The translations under genes and the position numbers were made by a program. 47,630 bases of DNA from Pseudomonas sp. Q2-TVG4-2 (GTDB lineage: Bacteria; Pseudomonadota; Gammaproteobacteria; Pseudomonadales; Pseudomonadaceae). The notes below the pieces were generated by a model. That model ran no database searches and had not been told where the DNA came from. It saw only the letters and a list, made by a program, of their open reading frames with translations. The DNA is taken from the NCBI RefSeq assembly GCF_013620795.1, contig NZ_LGLW01000015.1:1-47630 (forward strand), given 5' to 3'. Positions 25,995 through 33,841 of the stretch are shown in pieces. Position 1 is the stretch's first letter. Each line of letters starts with the position of its first letter.

Positions 25995-26240
25995 TTCAAG
26001 GCTCCCATGCCCGCGTGATGCAGCATGTCTGCATCGCTTTGATTTATAGGCGGCGTGGCTTTGCAGCAAACAGGCACATCTCCATCGCCTATCCGTGCCG
26101 CTTTACCCAACGTGCAGAGGGGCTTCGCACAGCAAGAAGTGCCGTCCCCTTTTATCTTGCCCTCTGCCTTACCCCGGCTTTTCATCTGTGCTCGTTGCGG
26201 ATAAATCCAATCCATTGCACCAACTGCACAGAGGATCTCG
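25995..26240. other. Candidate oriT region between relaxase and traF
   Basis: This 246-base gap holds a perfect inverted repeat (GATGCAG, 26017-26023; CTGCATC, 26029-26035) and the string CCTATCCGTGCC at about 26088-26099, similar to the IncP nick region YATCCTGY. Relaxase genes often lie beside their oriT. I cannot assign the nick. Confidence 0.3.
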
Positions 26241-26807
26241 CTAGTCCAGCAGCATCGGATGCGCCTTACCCAGCACCGAGCCGAGCGATACCGGGCCGAA
26301 GTAGCGACCGTCGAACGACTCGGCGTTGTCGACACCGAGCAGGAGAATTTCATCGCCGGCCAACCTTTGACAGCCGCCCCATCGCGGCATCGGGCGTCCC
26401 AGCCGGTCGTGCTCCAATACGTTGGCGACGTCCATGCCATCAACGGACACTCTCGGTCCGACTGCGCACACCTTCTGTGGCGCCGTAGCGACCACGGGTT
26501 TGAGCAGGGGGACCGCTCGTGGCAGGTAGCCGCGCGACGCAGCCAACGCGGCCGCTGCAGGCGGTAGTTCGACGAGCACTACATCGCCCACCGCGATCGA
26601 GCCTGCCGGAGTGATGCGGTACCAGCCGGAGGGTACGCTGTCGGACGCGTTGTAGACGACTCGCACCGGGCAATCGCCCAACGTCGACCAACCCATTGCA
26701 CAAACGCTGACGATGGCGAGCACTGTGGTGAGTCGACTGGCGGTTCGAGACTTGCCAGTCGGTCGTCCGCTGGGTCGGTTGTCCGCAGGGCCGGATCGAA
26801 GCGTCAT
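26241..26807 (-). CDS. traF: Conjugative transfer signal peptidase TraF
   Basis: 188 residues from the ATG at 26807 (ATGA overlap with the preceding RHH gene). One membrane segment is at about 30-47; then an S26 peptidase core with the Ser motif NASDSVPSGWYR and a downstream catalytic Lys candidate in the LLKPVVATAPQKVCAVG region; then a GDNAESFDGRYFG-like box reading GVDNAESFDGRYFG. In IncP plasmids TraF matures and cyclises the TrbC pilin, which is encoded at 10876-11214. Confidence 0.92.
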   Translation of the reverse strand: MTLRSGPADNRPSGRPTGKSRTASRLTTVLAIVSVCAMGWSTLGDCPVRVVYNASDSVPSGWYRITPAGSIAVGDVVLVELPPAAAALAASRGYLPRAVPLLKPVVATAPQKVCAVGPRVSVDGMDVANVLEHDRLGRPMPRWGGCQRLAGDEILLLGVDNAESFDGRYFGPVSLGSVLGKAHPMLLD

Positions 26808-27046
26808 GTCTCGTCCTCCAGAAACCGACACTCCAGCAAATTACGCAGCATCTCGGCCACGGTGACGCCTTCCTCGAAGGCCGCAACCTTGATACGGGCG
26901 CGTAGCGCCGGGGTGATGTCGAGTGTCAGGCGCGCGGTGTACCGACTGCCTTTGCCGAGCGCTCCTTTCGTGCTCTGGCGGATCCAGGCTTCGGCCTGCG
27001 GATCCGCCAATGGCCGTGCACCGATTCCGACCCGCTTCCCGCTCAT
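26804..27046 (-). CDS. Ribbon-helix-helix partner protein between parA and traF
   Basis: 80 residues from the ATG at 27046, which overlaps the parA stop (ATGA); a GTG at 27055 is less likely. The C-terminal half reads YTARLTLDITPALRARIK followed by EGVTVAEMLRNLL, a beta strand plus two helices typical of RHH DNA-binding proteins. As the immediate partner of parA it may be the centromere-binding half of the partition system, or an accessory relaxosome protein. Confidence 0.75.
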   Translation of the reverse strand: MSGKRVGIGARPLADPQAEAWIRQSTKGALGKGSRYTARLTLDITPALRARIKVAAFEEGVTVAEMLRNLLECRFLEDET

Positions 27047-27681
27047 GACGTCCACCCGAGGAGTTCATCGACCAGACTGCTGACCTCGCGTGCAGCGGCA
27101 CTGTCCGGTGAGAGCTCGCGCGCCAGGCGGCCGGCCGCCGCGCTGTCGGCAAAGATAATGCGCTGGCGTACCTCCGATCGCAGCGCCGGCAGCGGCTGCT
27201 CGGCAAGCGCTTGGCGAGCCTCACGGCCAATCAGCGTAGTGCTGACTCGCCGGTTGATGGCAAATGCGGCGCGAAGCGAAGGCCTGAATACCTGAGCCTC
27301 CTGGATAAGACTGACCATCTCCGCGCTGGCCCAGAAGTCATAGGGACTGGGTTGCACCGGGACCAGCACCCGGTCGGCAGCCATTAAGGCGGATCGGGCC
27401 AGGGCGGCAATTCTAGGTGGCCCATCGATAATCACATGATCGGCTCGCTTGGCCAGCTGCGGCGCTTCCTGATGGAGCGTCTCGCGTGCCAGTCCCACCG
27501 CGCTGAACAGCCTGGGAAGACCTTGCTGGGCTCGCCGCTGTGTCCAGTCCAACGTCGAGCCTTGCGGGTCCGCATCGAGCAGGACGACGGCGTGTCCGCG
27601 CAAGGCAAGTTCACCGGCGATATGGATGGCCAACGTGGTTTTGCCGACACCGCCTTTCTGGTTGAGCAGGGCAACAATCAT
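27043..27681 (-). CDS. parA: ParA-family partition ATPase
   Basis: 212 residues. Deviant Walker A KGGVGKTT at residues 9-16, Walker A' LLDADPQGS and Walker B VIIDGPPR: a short (type Ib-like) ParA without an N-terminal HTH. It lies downstream of repA and overlaps the RHH gene. It would distribute the excised circular form, in keeping with a replicating ICE. Confidence 0.95.
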   Translation of the reverse strand: MIVALLNQKGGVGKTTLAIHIAGELALRGHAVVLLDADPQGSTLDWTQRRAQQGLPRLFSAVGLARETLHQEAPQLAKRADHVIIDGPPRIAALARSALMAADRVLVPVQPSPYDFWASAEMVSLIQEAQVFRPSLRAAFAINRRVSTTLIGREARQALAEQPLPALRSEVRQRIIFADSAAAGRLARELSPDSAAAREVSSLVDELLGWTS

Positions 27682-27829
27682 GAGCCTGCTCCGGCTCGTA
27701 TTGCGCAGCCGCTACGAGTTTCCTTCCACGCGGCAGCGCGCCAATAACAAGTTAGAGCTTTTCGGTTAGTTAAGTTAAGGGGCGCTGCAAGACGCGCCAC
27801 CTCTGGGCTCGCGGGGTTTTGGTGCTCCC

Positions 27830-27886
27830 GATAGCACGACAGCCGTACTCCTGATAGCACGAGTTCGTTTGCGCCTGATAGCACGA
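27830..27886 (-). repeat. Three iterons (TCGTGCTATC) between repA and parA
   Basis: GATAGCACGA occurs at 27830-27839, 27853-27862 and 27877-27886, the last two extended to CTGATAGCACGAG. Starts are 23 and 24 bases apart, about two helical turns, all in one orientation. An AT-rich stretch (about 27745-27780) lies beside them. Position next to repA and regular spacing are the marks of replication iterons bound by RepA. Confidence 0.8.
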
Positions 27887-27910
27887 GAGGTTTCACAGCT
27901 TGTCCGCGAC

Positions 27911-28775
27911 TTATCCCCGTGCCGTATACGGCACGGGTCGGAACGCCAGCAGTTCCGTCGATGGAGGGATGCGCACGGTGTTCAGGCGGTACCCCGGGAG
28001 CGATTGACGGACAACCAGCGCACGCAGGTCGTAGGCAAAGTCGGAGTAACGTGCCGAGCTGCCGGATTTGCGATACAGGTGTCGGAAGTCGAACTGCCAG
28101 CCATCCACCTGATGTCCGCCATGCTTGCGCACCAATCGATAGAGCCATCGCTCGATGCCGCCGGTGAGGCGAAAATAGGCCGGGTCGATGGTAAGGATCA
28201 GCGCCTGGTCCAGCACGCCGGTGTAGAACCAGTCGGGCAAGATCATCTCGATGCCGAGCGGCTTTCCATCGAGCGCCGCGAGCTCTTTCCATTCGTTGAT
28301 CCAGGAGAAACGATGCAGGCGGCGCCCTGTGGTCTCGCGTATCGAGGTGGCCACACTCGTAGTTTGAAGCCTGTCCAGGGCCGCCTTCAGGCGGTGGTAG
28401 TCGCGAACCGAGGTTCCGCGACCGATAAAGCGCAGGATCTCGTAGGGAGTTGCCTGAATCAGTCGGGACGTAGGGATACCGGCGTCTCTGGCCTCGACGA
28501 GCTGGCTCGCGGCCCAAATTAGGACGTCGGCATCCCAGATCGTCGCAATGCCATGCTCGAGCGTCCCTTCCACGCGCACGGTGACCGCACCAGAACGGAA
28601 ATCGATCGGTACGGTGCGGCGGGACTTGCCAAGGGCGAAGAAGGGATGTGCCATAAGGTCCTGGGCATCGCGCGGTGCCATGTCGCCCGGCAGGGCACGA
28701 AACAGCGGAAGCTGCTCCGCTCGGCAGGTTGTCGGTCGCTTCATGCGCATCGGGGTGGCCGAACTCAAAGGTCAT
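27911..28775 (-). CDS. repA: Replication initiator RepA, with an apparent frameshift near the 5' end
   Basis: About 285 residues in the main frame. Text such as LPLFRALPGDMAPRDAQDLM, FSWINEWKE, ILPDWFYTGVLD and IERWLYRLVRKHGG matches the RepA family of Tn4371-type ICEs and broad-host plasmids. The best ribosome site, AAGGAGG eight bases before the ATG at 28775, opens a different frame (MTFEFGHPDAHEATDNLP) that joins the RepA frame only if one base (about 28721) is removed. Without that, translation must start at weak internal starts around 28750. So this is either a real +1 frameshift, a sequencing error or a second start. It overlaps the AlpA-like gene. Confidence 0.85.
27916..27937. repeat. 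22-bp perfect palindrome at the repA 3' end
   Basis: Eleven bases starting CCCGTGCCGTA are followed at once by their exact reverse complement. It overlaps the last codons of repA, about 30 bases from the nearest iteron and directly beside a DnaA-box-like TTATCCCC (27911-27918). It could be an origin element, a partition or resolution site, or a terminator stem. Confidence 0.6.
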
Positions 28776-29124
28776 CGCGAGCCCCTCCTTGGTGGCGTTC
28801 CAAGTACTCCGGATCGAATGTCGTCTCGAAGCAGCGTTCGTCGGCCCAGGCCTGGAGATCGGCGAGGGCATACATCACGCGTCTGCCAAACTTGCGAAAC
28901 CGTGGGCCGCCCCCGATCACCCGCTGCTTTTCCAACGTGCGCGGGGAGAGGCGCAAATAATCGGCCGCTTCGTCGTTGTTCAGGTATTGCGAAGTCTTCG
29001 GCGTGATCGATACGCCAGTAATACCGGTGTCAGTCGGGGTTGGCGACGATCGACCCAAGCGCCGATGGGCCGGAACCGAGCCAGGCAGGAGAAGGCGGGA
29101 GTTACGATGGGTTGGATGCGACAT
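28765..29124 (-). CDS. AlpA/MerR-like helix-turn-helix protein upstream of repA
   Basis: 119 residues from the ATG at 29124 (GGAGG seven bases upstream). The C-terminal 60 residues are a helix-turn-helix of the excisionase/HTH_17 group (YLNNDEAADYLRLSPRTLEKQRVIGGGPRFRKFGRRVMY followed by DLQAWADE); the first 50 are unstructured. In this family of elements such a gene precedes repA and probably controls the repA-parA-traF-traI transcription unit. The stop overlaps the repA start region. Confidence 0.85.
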   Translation of the reverse strand: MSHPTHRNSRLLLPGSVPAHRRLGRSSPTPTDTGITGVSITPKTSQYLNNDEAADYLRLSPRTLEKQRVIGGGPRFRKFGRRVMYALADLQAWADERCFETTFDPEYLERHQGGARDDL

Positions 29125-29592
29125 GGTCTGACCTCCAGTGGGTGGAGGCCTACCCTGTGCCGTTTCGGTGCGCTTGATCATGTCGCCTTGGGTCTGAAAC
29201 GAGGCGGTTCCAAGCCTGGATCAGATTGCAGCGCAGCCGGTCAGGCTCGTGAGTGATCGATCAATGCTCGCGTCGGTGAAGATGCCTGCGGACGCTGGAG
29301 TAACGTTCGAGCGCTTACCCTCGAGCGATGGAGCCGTTTTCGGGAATCGTCCAAATGAGCCTTTCTGTAGAACCGTAAATGCGCAAAAACTCGAAAGCAC
29401 AAAAGCGTATTTGCGCTAAAGCGGATTGTTCAGCTCTACGTAAATAAACAGGGTGGAATCGGTCTGAATACTTCGAATTGGCGTCGTCATTTAAAAGCGT
29501 AGAAATTATATGATGGGGCCGAACTGCGATGAATTATGAGTTCGGTACGAACTGTCGCCGCTAAAGTGTTTTCACGACTGACGAGATTTAAG
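29125..29592. other. Intergenic control region upstream of the mvaT-like gene
   Basis: No gene seen. It carries an inverted repeat GCGCAAA (29381-29387)/TTTGCGC (29410-29416) and a second, AGTTCG-GTA-CGAACT (29539-29553), just upstream of the MvaT-like coding start. The stretch is noticeably more AT-rich than the flanks and contains TATATGAT-like -10 text at about 29508. It probably holds divergent promoters for the repA operon and the mvaT-like gene. Confidence 0.4.
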
Positions 29593-29946
29593 ATGAGCAA
29601 GATTGCCGAATACAAACGCCTTGAAGCCCAACTCGCCGAGCAGCTCGCCGCCTTGGATAAACTCAAGACCGATGACAAGTTGCAACAGGAGATCGAATTC
29701 GAAACCAAGTTAAAGGCGCTTCTGAAAGAGTACGGCTTCAGCCTGAAAACCGTCCTGGATATCCTTGACCCAGAGCCTGTAGCAAACAGGACGGTTCAGC
29801 AGGGTGTTCGCCGTCCACGCGCCCTGAAGGTATATACGAATCCGCATACGGGCGAAGTCGTCGAGACCAAGGGCGGCAACCACAAGGTGATCAATGCTTG
29901 GAAGGCAGAATACGGCGCCGAGCAGGTGAGGTCTTGGGGCGTTTGA
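29593..29946 (+). CDS. MvaT/TurB-type H-NS-like silencer
   Basis: 117 residues from the ATG at 29593. The N-terminal coiled-coil oligomerisation region (KIAEYKRLEAQLAEQLAALDKLK) and the C-terminal minor-groove-binding domain (KVYTNPHTGEVVETKGGNHKVINAWKAEYG) are diagnostic of MvaT, a family limited to pseudomonads. An element-borne copy probably silences the element's own AT-rich genes and can form mixed oligomers with chromosomal MvaT/MvaU. It is transcribed away from the repA operon and followed after about 160 bases by the CsrA-like gene. Confidence 0.92.
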   Translation: MSKIAEYKRLEAQLAEQLAALDKLKTDDKLQQEIEFETKLKALLKEYGFSLKTVLDILDPEPVANRTVQQGVRRPRALKVYTNPHTGEVVETKGGNHKVINAWKAEYGAEQVRSWGV

Positions 29947-30107
29947 GCCGGCGACTGCCGCAGGTCGCTGCATGCCCTGGAAAGTACTACCCGGGCCGGT
30001 GACTGTGACCGATTGCGCAATGCCGCGATCGCGCGCTTCAAGACGAGGCAAGGTACGTTAAGGTCGACGCAGCGCCGCTGCGGCGCATAACCCGCAAAGG
30101 AGTGCGT

Positions 30108-30329
30108 ATGGGTAGGTTGATGCTGACAAGGCGAGCCGGCGAACAGGTGCGGCTCACTGTAAAACCAGGCGCTTCAGTTAATGCTCTGATCGATCAACTC
30201 GAGGACGAAGGCATCTGGATCACCGTGGTAGAGACTGAGGCAGGCAGGGCTCGCTTGGCGATCGAGGCGCCAGACGGGTTGTTGATCCTGCGAGATGAAC
30301 TAGTTGAACACTACGAGCCGTCGGATTAA
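30108..30329 (+). CDS. csrA: CsrA/RsmA-family RNA-binding regulator
   Basis: 73 residues from the ATG at 30108 (AAAGGAG upstream). RLMLTRRAGE matches the CsrA N-terminal strand, and GRARLAIEAPDGLLILRDEL matches the strand with the RNA-contacting Arg44 region (VRIGVNAP...HREEI in RsmA). The middle is about ten residues longer than in chromosomal CsrA, so it is a divergent mobile-element type. It would bind GGA hairpins in mRNA leaders and may reset host carbon, motility or secretion networks after transfer. Confidence 0.88.
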   Translation: MGRLMLTRRAGEQVRLTVKPGASVNALIDQLEDEGIWITVVETEAGRARLAIEAPDGLLILRDELVEHYEPSD

Positions 30330-31203
30330 CCGGACTAGCATCTGTAATGGGCCGGTCTAGACCAAACTACCTTGCAGGTGCGAGCCCCTTGATGAACATC
30401 AGCGACTAAGCAAACGCTGGATGGGATGGATTCCTTTGAGTTTCAATCAACGGTTCGATATGAGAGGCGATAGTGACCAAATGAAGAGGCGGACTCGGAC
30501 TCGACAAACTGCGCCGAGCGCACAGTAGCCGATCCCGTTTGGAGCCGCAGCCCGATCATCCCGCGCAACCTGCTGGCGCGGCATCGCTGTACGCGAAGGA
30601 TACCTGGCACTGCAGGCACCTTACATAGCGCCCGCATTGGGCGGTGTACGCGTTGGTCTTGGCAGTTGCATTTCGCCATCACCTATAACCAATCGGGCTA
30701 ACTTGTCCAGCGCTATAGCAGCGAATTTATCTTAAAAAACCGTTGACAAGAATTCTTATGCACATTCGTACAGGTCGGCGACGTGCCACTCCTATACGCT
30801 GTCACGAGTGTTCCGCGCGATTAACTTAAGTGATTGATTTTAAAACAATTGTAGCTACTGACTAAAAACTCGTCGATCTGTTCGGAGCCCGCGCCAAATG
30901 GGCGTTTGGACAAGCCATCCAAGATATGTGCACAGTGTTATCCACAGGTTCTGTGGATAACACTCGGGACCCAAGTACACCGGGCCTTAGCGGGCACCGG
31001 CCACCCTATACTCTCGAATTGTTACCGTTTGCCAGCCTCTCAGGGCGCGTCAGACCAAGAGCATAGGTAAGGGCGGAAAACGATCTTTCTGCGCAGGCAT
31101 AGATCGCTACAACGAGGGTGGTCCTGACGCTGATAAAGTTGGGGCTGAGCCCAAACGTCAGTGGGTCAGCTAGCCTTTTTCTGCCAAGCGGCAGCGGTGC
31201 GTC
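30330..31203. other. 874-base region without a supported gene
   Basis: Apart from the DnaA-box palindrome at 30934-30964, I see no gene. A minus-strand open frame at 30443-30682 has Cys-rich text but no convincing start or family. A TTGACA occurs at about 30744 without a clear -10. AT-rich parts at 30720-30760 and 30820-30860 could belong to an origin. Confidence 0.4.
30934..30964. repeat. Perfect inverted pair of DnaA boxes
   Basis: Two 14-base arms (AGTGTTATCCACAG and its exact complement) flank a three-base GTT centre. Each arm contains a full-consensus DnaA box, TTATCCACA at 30938-30946 and TGTGGATAA at 30952-30960. It lies in a gene-free, partly AT-rich stretch about 2 kb from repA. Confidence 0.85.
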
Positions 31204-31458
31204 TCACGGGCAATGGGCCAAATCAACTGATCCCACATAAGCGTTGCCATGGCCCATCACGCAAGCGACGCGCTGGTTGCGGGCCAGCTCCCAGGGCTGG
31301 GGCGGGTAGGTTTTGCTCCAGGCAGTAAAGAGTTGTCGGTCCTGCTTGGATAACCGCAACTTGTATCGGTCGGCCATGTAAAAGTAGGTGCGAGCAATCA
31401 CGTCCTTGGCGGCAGAGAAGACTGTACAAATATACAGTTTCCTAGTCCGGAGGGCCAT
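31204..31458 (-). pseudogene. C-terminal remnant of endonuclease I (EndA)
   Basis: An 84-codon frame in which about 60 residues (from KDVIARTYFYMADRYKLRLSKQDRQLFTAW through ELARNQRVACVMGHGNAYV) match the C-terminal part of periplasmic endonuclease I, normally about 230 residues. The active-site beta-beta-alpha-metal region and signal peptide are absent, and the first 15 residues do not resemble EndA. Probably a gene fragment left by recombination. Confidence 0.7.
31423..31438. promoter_or_regulatory. LexA (SOS) box-like palindrome
   Basis: CTGTACAAATATACAG has the CTGT-N8-ACAG form of the gammaproteobacterial SOS box and extends to an 18-base near-palindrome. It lies at the 5' edge of the EndA remnant. 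No intact SOS gene starts beside it. Confidence 0.6.
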
Positions 31459-31472
31459 TCCTGATGCTTACC

Positions 31473-31498
31473 AAAAAAAACCGCGCCATGCAGCGCGG
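31473..31498 (-). terminator. Rho-independent terminator (minus strand)
   Basis: On the minus strand CCGCGC-TGCATG-GCGCGG is followed by eight T residues. It is about 130 bases downstream of the HEAT-repeat gene (31631-32167) and probably ends that transcript. Confidence 0.75.
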
Positions 31499-31630
31499 GG
31501 AAAAGATCGGTCGGTTTTGAAGAGAGGTAGACCGTTCGCGTCCCATCATAGGCAGTGCGATCGCCATGCGCCCGCATAACAATGTGAGTTGAATCAGAAA
31601 TTTAGGGCCCAGCGTCCCCGGCTAAACGCG

Positions 31631-32167
31631 TCATGCGGACGGCGCACACCGAAGCAGTGCCTCCGGCTGCGCGTCGTGCTCCAGCAGGAGCTCGAACAGA
31701 TAGCGCGCAGCTTTACCCTGTCGCGTTAAAAAGTCTCGGTAGACCTCGTCCCGGATTGCCGGAGATTGCAGCACGGCACGCGCAGCCGTGAGCGTAGGGC
31801 CATGATCGACCCGCTGCCGTGCTGCCAGCAGGATGAGAGGCTTAAGCGCCGAAAGCAGGGCGGGGGCCTGGGAGGGAGTTAGATATAGCTTAAGCCCAGC
31901 CGCTGCGAGATCGCGCACCTGTGGCACCCAATCGTTAAGCCGATCGATCAGCGCCACCAGCGCGTCAGGAGAAGACGTGCGGCTCAACTCCCTCACGGCA
32001 ATTTCTCGCACGAAGCCGTTGTAATGGCGTGTCAGGTCGACCCATGTGACTCCGTTACCAACCTGGCTCACCAGTTCCAGTGCTTCGGCTCGTCGACTGT
32101 CGGTCCAGGGGTCCACAGGCCCCTGTTTTGTCGTCAACCTATCGAGCCAGTCTCGTATTCCAATCAC
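31631..32167 (-). CDS. HEAT-repeat-like hypothetical protein
   Basis: 178 residues from the GTG at 32167 (GGAAG eight bases upstream). Residues 40-130 have paired amphipathic helices of the HEAT type (FVREIAVRELSRTSSPDALVALIDRLNDWVPQVRDLAAAGL). This short form might be the N-terminal part of a larger repeat protein, but no matching downstream frame was seen. Function unknown; such proteins are protein-interaction scaffolds. Confidence 0.65.
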   Translation of the reverse strand: MIGIRDWLDRLTTKQGPVDPWTDSRRAEALELVSQVGNGVTWVDLTRHYNGFVREIAVRELSRTSSPDALVALIDRLNDWVPQVRDLAAAGLKLYLTPSQAPALLSALKPLILLAARQRVDHGPTLTAARAVLQSPAIRDEVYRDFLTRQGKAARYLFELLLEHDAQPEALLRCAPSA

Positions 32168-32532
32168 GTCTATTCTTCCAAACGCAGCTGCCGAAGATTA
32201 TCCGCCTATTTGTCACCATGACCGTGTTTTTGAGCTCATTCCGAGCGTGCGGCATCGGGCCAGCGGCTTCATCCGTACTCACCCACGCTACCGCCACAGC
32301 ACCCGGCCGCCTTTGGGGCCACACCTAGATAAAAGACCTTCCCGCACCTTGGCTTACCTTCAAGACGCGGACACAGCCGACAGGCAAATGCCGGGCGAGC
32401 GGCTGGGATACCGGAACTACACAACCTATGATTGGGGGCTTTCGTAAGGTTGCTCAGCCGATGGGAAGGCTTGCTATCCTCGGACAGAACACTGCCATTG
32501 CCGATGCTATTTGATTCTCCAGGAGATCCCGT
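32168..32532. other. 365-base gap, no gene seen
   Basis: Only short overlapping frames without ribosome sites. It contains the divergent upstream regions of the HEAT-like gene and the DUF5710-like gene; the AGGAG at 32521-32525 serves the latter. Confidence 0.4.
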
Positions 32533-33256
32533 GTGGCTCGCGTTGAGCTAGACGTTCCGTTTTCCGAAAAGGACGAGGCGAAAGCACTCGGTGCCCGCTG
32601 GGATCCGCAAGCGAAGGTCTGGTACGTCCCCGAAGGTAGAGATTCAACACCATTGGCGAGATGGCTCCCCCAGCACGGCGAGTCGGATTTTGAGCCCGAG
32701 CCTGAATACCCCCTCCGGTCGCCGTATTACTTTCTTGTCGAGTCGAAATCCGATTGTTGGAAATGCGGCAGCTCAACGCGGTACATGCGTTTATGTTGCC
32801 CGAGGGGCACGAGCAGTTCGAATACGCAGACGAGGAGGATGAGGGCTTCACCCTAGGCAGCCCCCGCGGTTACTGGCAGCGCTACGGTGAGAGAGGAAAG
32901 GTGTCAAACGTCTATGGCTTGTCTCCCTCGGTATTAGCGCAGCTTCGATCCCATACAAGCCGCTACAAGCCCGCCTACAGCCAGCAGGCTGGCGAAACCT
33001 ACTACATGAATCATTGCGAGCACTGCGGGGCGAAGCTCGGCGACTTCTATATGCATTCAGAGCGGGTGGTGCTTTTTTTCCGACGTCGCCTGCCCAAGCA
33101 AGCACCATGGTCCTGCACAAGGTCGACGCACCGTTCGAGGCCAACGGCAAAATGGGATATACGCTGTTCGGTTTAGGCCAGCTTGAACGAAGTTCACGCC
33201 CTATCGTTTTTCAGGTTAGATCCGGGGGACTATCAAGTATGTTCTTCGTAGTGTAG
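32533..33256 (+). pseudogene. DUF5710/zinc-ribbon protein broken by two frameshifts
   Basis: The GTG start at 32533 follows AGGAG by seven bases. Frame 1 gives a DUF5710-like head (ELDVPFSEKDEAKALGARWDPQAKVWYVPEG) and the first zinc knuckle (CWKCGSST). A missing G at about 32790 shifts reading into frame 2 (VHAFMLPEGHE...YYMNHCEHCGAKLGDFYMHSE, second knuckle). A second missing base at about 33066 shifts it into frame 3 (GGAFFPTSPAQAS...LHKVDAPFEANGKMGY). Corrected, it is one protein of about 240 residues with CxxC...CxxC. DUF5710 motifs occur in primase-like and mobile-element proteins. Either a decayed gene or sequencing error. Confidence 0.7.
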
Positions 33257-33603
33257 ATGATCGCAGCTGAGCTAATTATGACTAGAAGGATTTGGGGGTA
33301 ATTGCTATCGATAAAAGCCATATACAGCCCAAGCAGGTTCAGCAGCGCTAGCAAGGTCGCTAACACAACTGTGACGACGAGCTTGCCGGACGGTGCGATC
33401 AGAGCCGAGACGTACATTAGAACGAAGATCGCTGAGCTAGATACTATCGACTCACCAAAGGCGCTCCAGAAACTCATCTGCCCTGGCGGTTCGGCCCAGA
33501 TTCCGTTAAATAGCCTAATAACGAATATGGACAGCATTGCAGCAATCACGGCGGCAGGGAAGAAGACTATCCACCTCACTACAGGTTTCTTTAGAAACTC
33601 CAT
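33211..33603 (-). CDS. Small four-helix membrane protein, unknown
   Basis: About 130 residues with four hydrophobic segments (WIVFFPAAVIAAMLSIFVI; SSSAIFVLMYVSALIA; LVVTVVLATLLALLNLLGLYM; ILLVIISSAAIIY). I use the ATG at 33603 with a GAGAG-type site upstream; a GTG at 33612 is possible. Function unknown. Codon and base use are less GC-rich than the ICE core. The 3' end overlaps the end of the broken DUF5710 gene. Confidence 0.6.
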   Translation of the reverse strand: MEFLKKPVVRWIVFFPAAVIAAMLSIFVIRLFNGIWAEPPGQMSFWSAFGESIVSSSAIFVLMYVSALIAPSGKLVVTVVLATLLALLNLLGLYMAFIDSNYPQILLVIISSAAIIYTTKNILDSPPDLT

Positions 33604-33720
33604 TTCACTCACTCTCTTCAGCGACGCTGGCCGGTGCGGCCCTTCGCTTTAGCCAATAATGCCATATGGCTACTACAGCAAGCTAACGTCCCCGAAGAGA
33701 TGCGCGTAACGAGGCGGTAA

Positions 33721-33744
33721 CCTAGGCACACCGGCGCGCCTAGG
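33721..33744. repeat. Short hairpin
   Basis: CCTAGGC (33721-33727) and GCCTAGG (33738-33744) flank a ten-base loop, between two minus-strand genes. There is no T tract, so it is only a weak terminator candidate. Confidence 0.4.
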
Positions 33745-33841
33745 CGCGCAAGTCAGAAGACAAGCCGGCGGAACAATCCAGCGGAACTCAACGAAAGACT
33801 GAGGAGACGGGCCGTCCAAGGAACGACCCGACCCAAACAGC

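Noticed and set aside
27678..28871. 397-codon minus frame covering repA
   Set aside because: Only its first codons (from the ATG at 28775) look real; the rest is the out-of-frame shadow of RepA.
30443..30682. Minus-strand frame with CNCQ and other Cys/His text, possible zinc protein
   Set aside because: No clear ribosome site, arginine-rich text typical of a shadow frame, and Cys spacing that fits no ribbon in a single frame.
31381..31579. Plus-strand 63-codon frame over the SOS box
   Set aside because: No ribosome site, and it runs through the terminator hairpin; coding is unlikely.
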